Part shown: positions 59,451 to 64,000 of the stretch, piece after piece
Position numbering within the stretch: position 1 is the stretch's first letter
How the letters are laid out: each line of letters begins with the position of its first letter
Made by a program: the position numbers and the translations under genes
Assembly: GCA_950106755.1 (NCBI GenBank)
Contig: OX467091.1
Location: 7,581,538-7,645,537 of the forward strand
Reading direction: 5' to 3'
DNA length: 64,000 nt
From: Climacium dendroides
Taxonomy: Eukaryota > Streptophyta > Bryopsida > Hypnales > Climaciaceae
Notes under the pieces: generated by a model
Databases searched by the model: none
The model's input: the letters and a program-made list of their open reading frames with translations, nothing else
What the model was told of the DNA's origin: nothing

Positions 59451-59737
59451 TATAATTATAAAGGGCAGCGCCCTCCAGCTTCTTTCACTCACTTCTGCCT
59501 TCTCCACTCCTGTACTCCTGCGTCACGCGCATTTTCTTCTGGCTCTCGAAGCAACTTACTTCGTGTGAGCCATTCTTGCAGCCTAGCTCACTCTGGAAGT
59601 GTCCATAGGTCAGTAGCATGAATGAATGAATGTCGCTGAATAATCGTGTTCTACTGAGTCTCTAGGATTCATTTGAGAACCTCTTAATTTTTGCATACAC
59701 ACAGGATGATGATGTTTGTAGTTGGCAGCTCCGACAG
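59451..59737 (+). promoter_or_regulatory. TATA box, 5'UTR exon and intron of S1-like copy 3
   Basis: TATAATTATAAAGGGCAGCG (59451-59470), then CTTCTTTCACTCAC and GGCTCTCGAAGCAAC as in copy 2. The donor AG/GTCAGT is at 59609 and the acceptor CCGACAG ends at 59737. These match the copy 2 positions. Confidence 0.6.
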
Positions 59738-60000
59738 AATTTATGCTACAATGCTACAAATAATTGCATCCCTACTGCACTAGAGCTGTGAACATTAATT
59801 CGCACGACCGTAACTTAGCTCCCCAGTACATTGTTCAGTTAGATGTTGATAGTTACGTTCAGTGCATTTCTTCCAATGAAACCAGCTCCTCAAAGTTAAC
59901 TGAATTTGGTTGTGCCTATGCTTGTGTACACAAGTGTCGAGCAGATCAGATCCGAGTATCAATTCGATCGCCCAAGTTAAGCTCGCATCATCACCTGCAA

Positions 60001-60363
60001 ATGGGGACCCAATCCGCGAAGGGCGGCCTCGTCCTCGTGTCTCTCTTCTTGGTGGTGCTGGCCGCCCAGAGGGCTGGAAGCGATGAACGTGGTGCTCACC
60101 AACAACATGAACCAGCAAGTGAATGTCAAGTGCGGCTTCGAAGGGAGCGCCGGCGACTTCCGGTCAATATTCTCCCGCAAGGCCAGAGTTATGTGTTCGA
60201 GGTCGGCAACGGTGGCTCCGACTTCACTGGGCTGCGCTACTCGTGAACCATTGCCTCGATGAGCAAGCCCAACACCGTGATGGAGGTGTTCTCAGGCACC
60301 GGGGGCGCTGGCAACGGGGGGCGTGCGAGTGCGCGGGCGCAGTGTGTCCGTGGTCGATCACTA
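60001..60363 (+). pseudogene. S1/SPH-like small secreted protein, broken and truncated (copy 3)
   Basis: ATG at 60001 gives MGTQSAKGGLVLVS and a hydrophobic signal core. A shift then gives NVVLTNNMNQQVNVKCGFEG. A second shift gives ILPQGQSYVFEVGNGGS and LRYS, then a TGA where a Cys codon is expected. TIASMSKPNTVMEVFSGTGG follows, and after another shift CECAGAVCPWSIT. The tail seen in copies 1 and 2 is replaced by the end of a Copia LTR (from about 60364), which supplies a chance stop. It keeps more S1-type Cys residues than the other copies. Confidence 0.65.
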
Positions 60364-60665
60364 TTGAATTCTAGGAACCAGACAAGCATTCAATACTCGT
60401 GAATCACATGTTTAACGAACTGCTTTATTTCTCAAATTCCGCTCCGCACAGACAACTAACAAGACGGACAACAACAGTGACTTACATAGCCACGGAGGTG
60501 GAGAGACGTACTCTCGGAGAGAGACATCAACGTAATCAACGTAATCAAGAAACGTCCAAAACGGGATGATTATGATCCTCACCTGAGGTACCAGCTAATG
60601 ATCGCTTCTAGTACGTTCGTAACTATGATACGATTACGACCACAGAATACGAATCGTTCCCAACA
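60364..60665 (-). repeat. LTR of the truncated Copia
   Basis: About 302 bp, TGTTGGGAAC at one end and the inverted GGTTCCTA near the other. Contains CTCTCTCCGAGAGTACG and GAAATAAAGC. The left limit is set by where S1-like homology stops. Confidence 0.7.
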
Positions 60666-61567
60666 CTCCCACTCATAGTTTCAAGAACGTACAGTACAGA
60701 AGCATTACTTAAATCTTTGCACAGTTTCTCCCACTTATGATGTACCGTCTTGAAAATGTTGAGTGCTTCTCTCAGATTTTGAAAGAGCTCAGAAGTCAGG
60801 GGCTTCGTGAAAATGTCGGCTAACTGAAGGCGAGTAGGTACGTATACTAGGGTAATTTCACCCTTGATCTGAAACTCTCGAATGATATGAAACATGACAT
60901 CAATATGTTTTGTACGTTTGTGGAACTCTGGATTGAGCAGAAGGCGAATTGCCGATTGATTGTCAGACAGTAATGAAGTTGGATTCATCTGCTGGTAACC
61001 AAAGTCCACAAAGAGTCTCCGTGTCCATACAACCGCTTTGCTTGCGAGGGATGCGGCGACATACTCAGATTCAGTCGTGGATCCTGAAGTACAGAGCTGT
61101 TTTCGACTTAGCCAAGCAACAGGTCCATTGTTGATGATTAGCACGCTTCCACTCCAGCTTTTACGATCATTCAAAGCACCCGCATAGTCAGCAGCGCTGT
61201 AAGCAACAAGGGTCTGATTTGGCTTGTTATCGGATGAAAAGCACAAACCGAAATTGGTTGTTCCTCTGAGATACTTGAGGATTCTATTTACGGCAGTACA
61301 ATGAATCTTTCGATAGTTGCTCCCATATTGTGCAACAGTTGAAACTGCATACGCAATGTCAGGTCGAGAATGCATCGCTAAGTACAGCAAGGATCCGATA
61401 GTTTCTTGATAAGGAAATGGAGGGTTGATATCACCATCGTCTTTCCTGGAAAGCTCAAATGTACATTCGGATCGCTTGGACAAGCATCTTGATACCCATA
61501 CTTTTGAAATTAGATATGGAACTGTTGCATGAAGACTCGTCGATTTTGTGCCACACGGGTTAAACAA
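60666..61567 (-). pseudogene. Copia RNase H (3' end of polyprotein)
   Basis: One open frame with FPYQETIGSLLYLAMHSRPDIAYAV, YLRGTTNFGL, VAYSAADYAGALNDRKSWSG, SRKQLCTSGSTTESEYVAAS, SDNQSAIRLLLNP, KRTKHIDVMFH and LQLADIFTKPL. These are the Copia RT tail and RNase H motifs, with DxN and TxSExEY-type residues in place. The frame is intact here but the rest of the polyprotein is lost, so it is non-functional as an element. Confidence 0.88.
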
Positions 61568-61570
61568 AGG

Positions 61571-61976
61571 ATTGTAGGAAGTGTTTAAGTCTACCGGTAG
61601 GGAAAAAATTAATAAGGGAAAAAGTTATTGGTACAACACTAAAAATATGAGGTTCCCAAAATTTATCACAATTCTAAATTTATTTCCAAAATTATGCACA
61701 AAAATATTACATAATTACCACTGAAGCAGTAAAGCCATGTGGTGCACTTGAAATATATGTATCACAAGCCAGGGCAAATCAAGACAAGTCCGTGAAGAAC
61801 ATCGAGCATATATACCTAGCTCCAAAGGCGAAGCTACACGCGTTTCAAATTTCCTATCGTAAGCGAGAGCAGTCAAATCTTTTCAAGATGAATCTACGTA
61901 GCAATCTGTACATATACACAAGGAGTGCAGACTGATGAAGGCAGTGAGCTGGTTGGAGACTGGATACTTGATTTCA
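61571..61976. other. 3' flank of the right-edge gene
   Basis: No gene seen. It may contain the 3'UTR of the minus-strand gene that ends at 61977. Confidence 0.45.
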
Positions 61977-64000
61977 TCACTGTGAGGGGATTATCACTGC
62001 ACGATCGTCGTGCTTCTGGACAATAGCCAGAACTCTATCTTCGCCAAAGTTCTCTGGGGGAAACGCGGAAACCGTTATTTCGGTGCCTTTCCGATCCAAC
62101 TCTGCAGAACAACATTTTATTAAACAACTGTCACGACAGGGTAATCAATGCAATTACTGTGTGAAATATACACTGCCCGGATTGAAGCTAGCTGCCTCCA
62201 TCAAGTTAGCTGAAACTATGCACGCATGTAATTAAGTGCATGTTAAAATTTAGCAAGATCGATCTTCTGAATTTATGAAACAGCTTCTAACAGATACTAC
62301 TATTTCGTTAAAATGGCGGTATTTTTTCCATTCATTTTCTAGGACTGCTGTAGATTTCAAACCGCACAGTCTGAAATCTAAGAGCGGTATACATTTTACA
62401 CCACATGTCCTAAACCAGCTGAAAGTGCCAAGTTTGTGGCATACCGCCATCTTAACGAAATATCCATTTTGTGCGGACTACGGAAAGTTCACGTTAAGGA
62501 TCTTACCCAAATCTGGAAGAACATGGTTAAGGCTACTCTCGATACTGTCGATAGCGGGAATCTTCTTCGCACTGCTGAGACGGATGACGACTGTCATCTG
62601 GGATAATATGCAAATAATAAAAATTGTCAGTGGACTCTGCGCAAAACCAGCTTTTAAAAAGGATAGGTAAAGATTTATGTAATTATGTCATCTTCAAGTG
62701 CTTAAAACTCGTTAACAATTAATAGTGCATGATCTGTATGTAAACCATATCGCAAATGACGTTTGGATGTTGTTTTCAACCACCAAATCGATTTTCAGAA
62801 GGGTTGAAACAACATCCTTTCCATTTTCAGATTAAACAACATTTTGGAGAAGGCAGAGGGGGAGCCTTAGAGCTATGAAAACTACAACTTTGAGGACATG
62901 TTCATAATTATGCATGGGTGTTTAATTGGGGTGGTCAACTGAAACCAAGCATTGAGCTCTAGAATATAGGACAGGCCGGTACGTATATGAGTGCAACTGA
63001 GTGAGCTCGGGAACCCCAAACAGATCCATTTATCAGTAGTAAGGGCATCTCAAAAGTCAAAATTTCTCTGGTGTCTCAATTCTCAAAACATGGTAAGTCG
63101 TTTACCATCCCGTCAGTTTCACTGACACTATGTTAAATACTCAAAAAATTAATTACTCAAAAATTTAACTACTCAAAGAAATTAAAGACGACAATACTTC
63201 TGATCATATTGAAAAGGTCCACAGCTTTGATTTGCAGTACCCTGATTTGCTCCGGTTGGTCCATTAATGGATTTTTCTTCTTGCGACCCAAGTCAAATAT
63301 CTGCTTTCGATCAATCATGACAAATCGACAGGCGTCATGCTCAAATTCAATTCTCTAGTACGAGAAGAAATCCAATTCAAGATAAGGGAAGATAAACAGA
63401 TCGAGTTCGGACTTTAGGAGCTGAGACGTTCCTTGGGAACACAATATCATCTCTATTTACTTCCTCAGATCTATTGGATCGGAGTCCATACCTCTTCGTT
63501 CTTGGCCATGATGAAACGGTTGGGGTCTGAGAGGGAGCGTTTGAAGAGCTTGGATATTCTTACGCTGACTTCGCCGGCAGTCACTGTTACAGTGACTGTT
63601 TAATTCAAAGTGAAGAAATCGATACACAGACTCAGTTTTTTGGAGAATATAATTCACACGAGAATAAAAAAGCATGTATATGAGTTTGATCATCACGGAG
63701 CTTCTCTGATCTACACCAGCTCCAGTCTAGGCTAAGATGTTGTACGACAGTATCAACTCAAGTATCTCTTGACGACCGGTATGAAACATTCATTCAAAAC
63801 CCAGAATGGCAACTGACGCACGTACGCGTCCACTTCATCAGAATTCCAAACTGACCTTCGTTGCGCTTCAATTGGTAGCAGACACGAATTGAACAAACTA
63901 GAAATCCTGGAGTTACGGGCTCCGAGATCGAAACCAAACCACTGCAACCAAGTGCAGGAACAGCGGGAGGAGGATTGGGTACTTACATGGATGGGTACGA
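61977..64000 (-). CDS. 3' part of an unidentified spliced minus-strand gene
   Basis: Exons, right to left: 63987-64000 (edge), 63856-63941, 63492-63595, 62507-62597, 61977-62101. Donors GTAAGT, GTCAGT, GTATGG and GTAAGA and AG acceptors join in one phase with no stop until TGA 61977-61979. Visible segments: EPVTPGFLVCSIRVCYQ, TVTAGEVSVRISKLFK, DPNRFIMAKNEE, MTVVIRLSSAKKIPAIDS, KGTEITVSAFPPENFGED and a C-terminal AVIIPSQ. The protein looks soluble, mixed alpha/beta. I do not recognise the family. The intron at 63942-63986 would be only 45 bases, short for plants, so the outermost exon is less sure. Upstream exons lie outside the window. Confidence 0.6.
62303..62460. mobile_element. 158-bp TA-flanked MITE within an intron
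   Basis: TTTCGTTAAAATGGCGGTAT on the left. The right end in reverse complement is TTTCGTTAAGATGGCGGTAT. TA on both sides (62301-62302 and 62461-62462) fits a Tc1/mariner-type duplication. An inner GATTTCAAACCGCACAGTCTGAAATC hairpin is present. It lies in the 62102-62506 intron of the right-edge gene. Confidence 0.8.

Larger units (their letters stand above)
60364..61570 (-). mobile_element. 5'-truncated Copia element, minus strand
   Basis: On the minus strand: the end of reverse transcriptase, RNase H, purine tract GAGTGGGAG, then an LTR starting TGTTGGGAAC (at 60665, leftwards) and ending near TTCCTAGAATTCA (60364). The upstream half of the element is absent. It is unrelated in LTR sequence to the Copia at 479. 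Confidence 0.85.

Overview
This looks like a gene-poor, AT-rich stretch of a land-plant nuclear genome. The evidence is spliced genes with GT-AG introns, plant-type LTR retrotransposons (Copia, and a chromodomain-bearing Ty3/gypsy chromovirus), many short inverted-repeat transposons, a spliced heavy-metal-associated proline-rich protein gene, and a small family of secreted proteins resembling the plant S1 self-incompatibility (SPH) family. The sequence does not fix the lineage.

Layout. 479-19709 is one Copia element with 5-bp target duplications (GAATT). It has grown to 19.2 kb: its leader holds unrelated DNA with a broken DDE-type transposase-like gene (5084-7493), and its RNase H region is split by a 5.9-kb hAT-like element (12589-18479) with 8-bp target duplications and blocks of GGACGG-type repeats. 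19710-24900 is intergenic with inverted-repeat elements. 26269-26984 is a broken S1-like gene carrying a MITE. 27.0-37.7 kb is AT-rich, with a 244-bp hAT fold-back (28912-29155) and an 815-bp TIR element (35465-36279). 37709-44529 is a decayed chromovirus invaded by CACTA-type palindromic MITEs, followed by two tandem-repeat arrays (44745-45475 and 45860-46290).

The gene-bearing part follows. A minus-strand terminal exon lies at 45487-45743 and a TATA box at 48218-48228 faces the same way. An intact four-exon HMA-domain gene lies on the plus strand (48823-50374). Two more S1-like copies with homologous promoters and 5'UTR introns are at about 53.1-54.1 and 59.4-60.4 kb. A 5'-truncated Copia (60364-about 61570, minus strand) cuts the second of these short. 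The right edge holds the 3' part of an unidentified minus-strand gene (61977 to beyond 64000) with phase-consistent exons and a MITE in one intron.

Only the HMA-domain gene and the right-edge gene look intact. The three S1-like copies are all broken, and two share the same early frameshift, which points to duplication after inactivation or to a different gene structure. Most of the rest is nested mobile DNA whose insertion order can be read from target duplications and rejoined reading frames.
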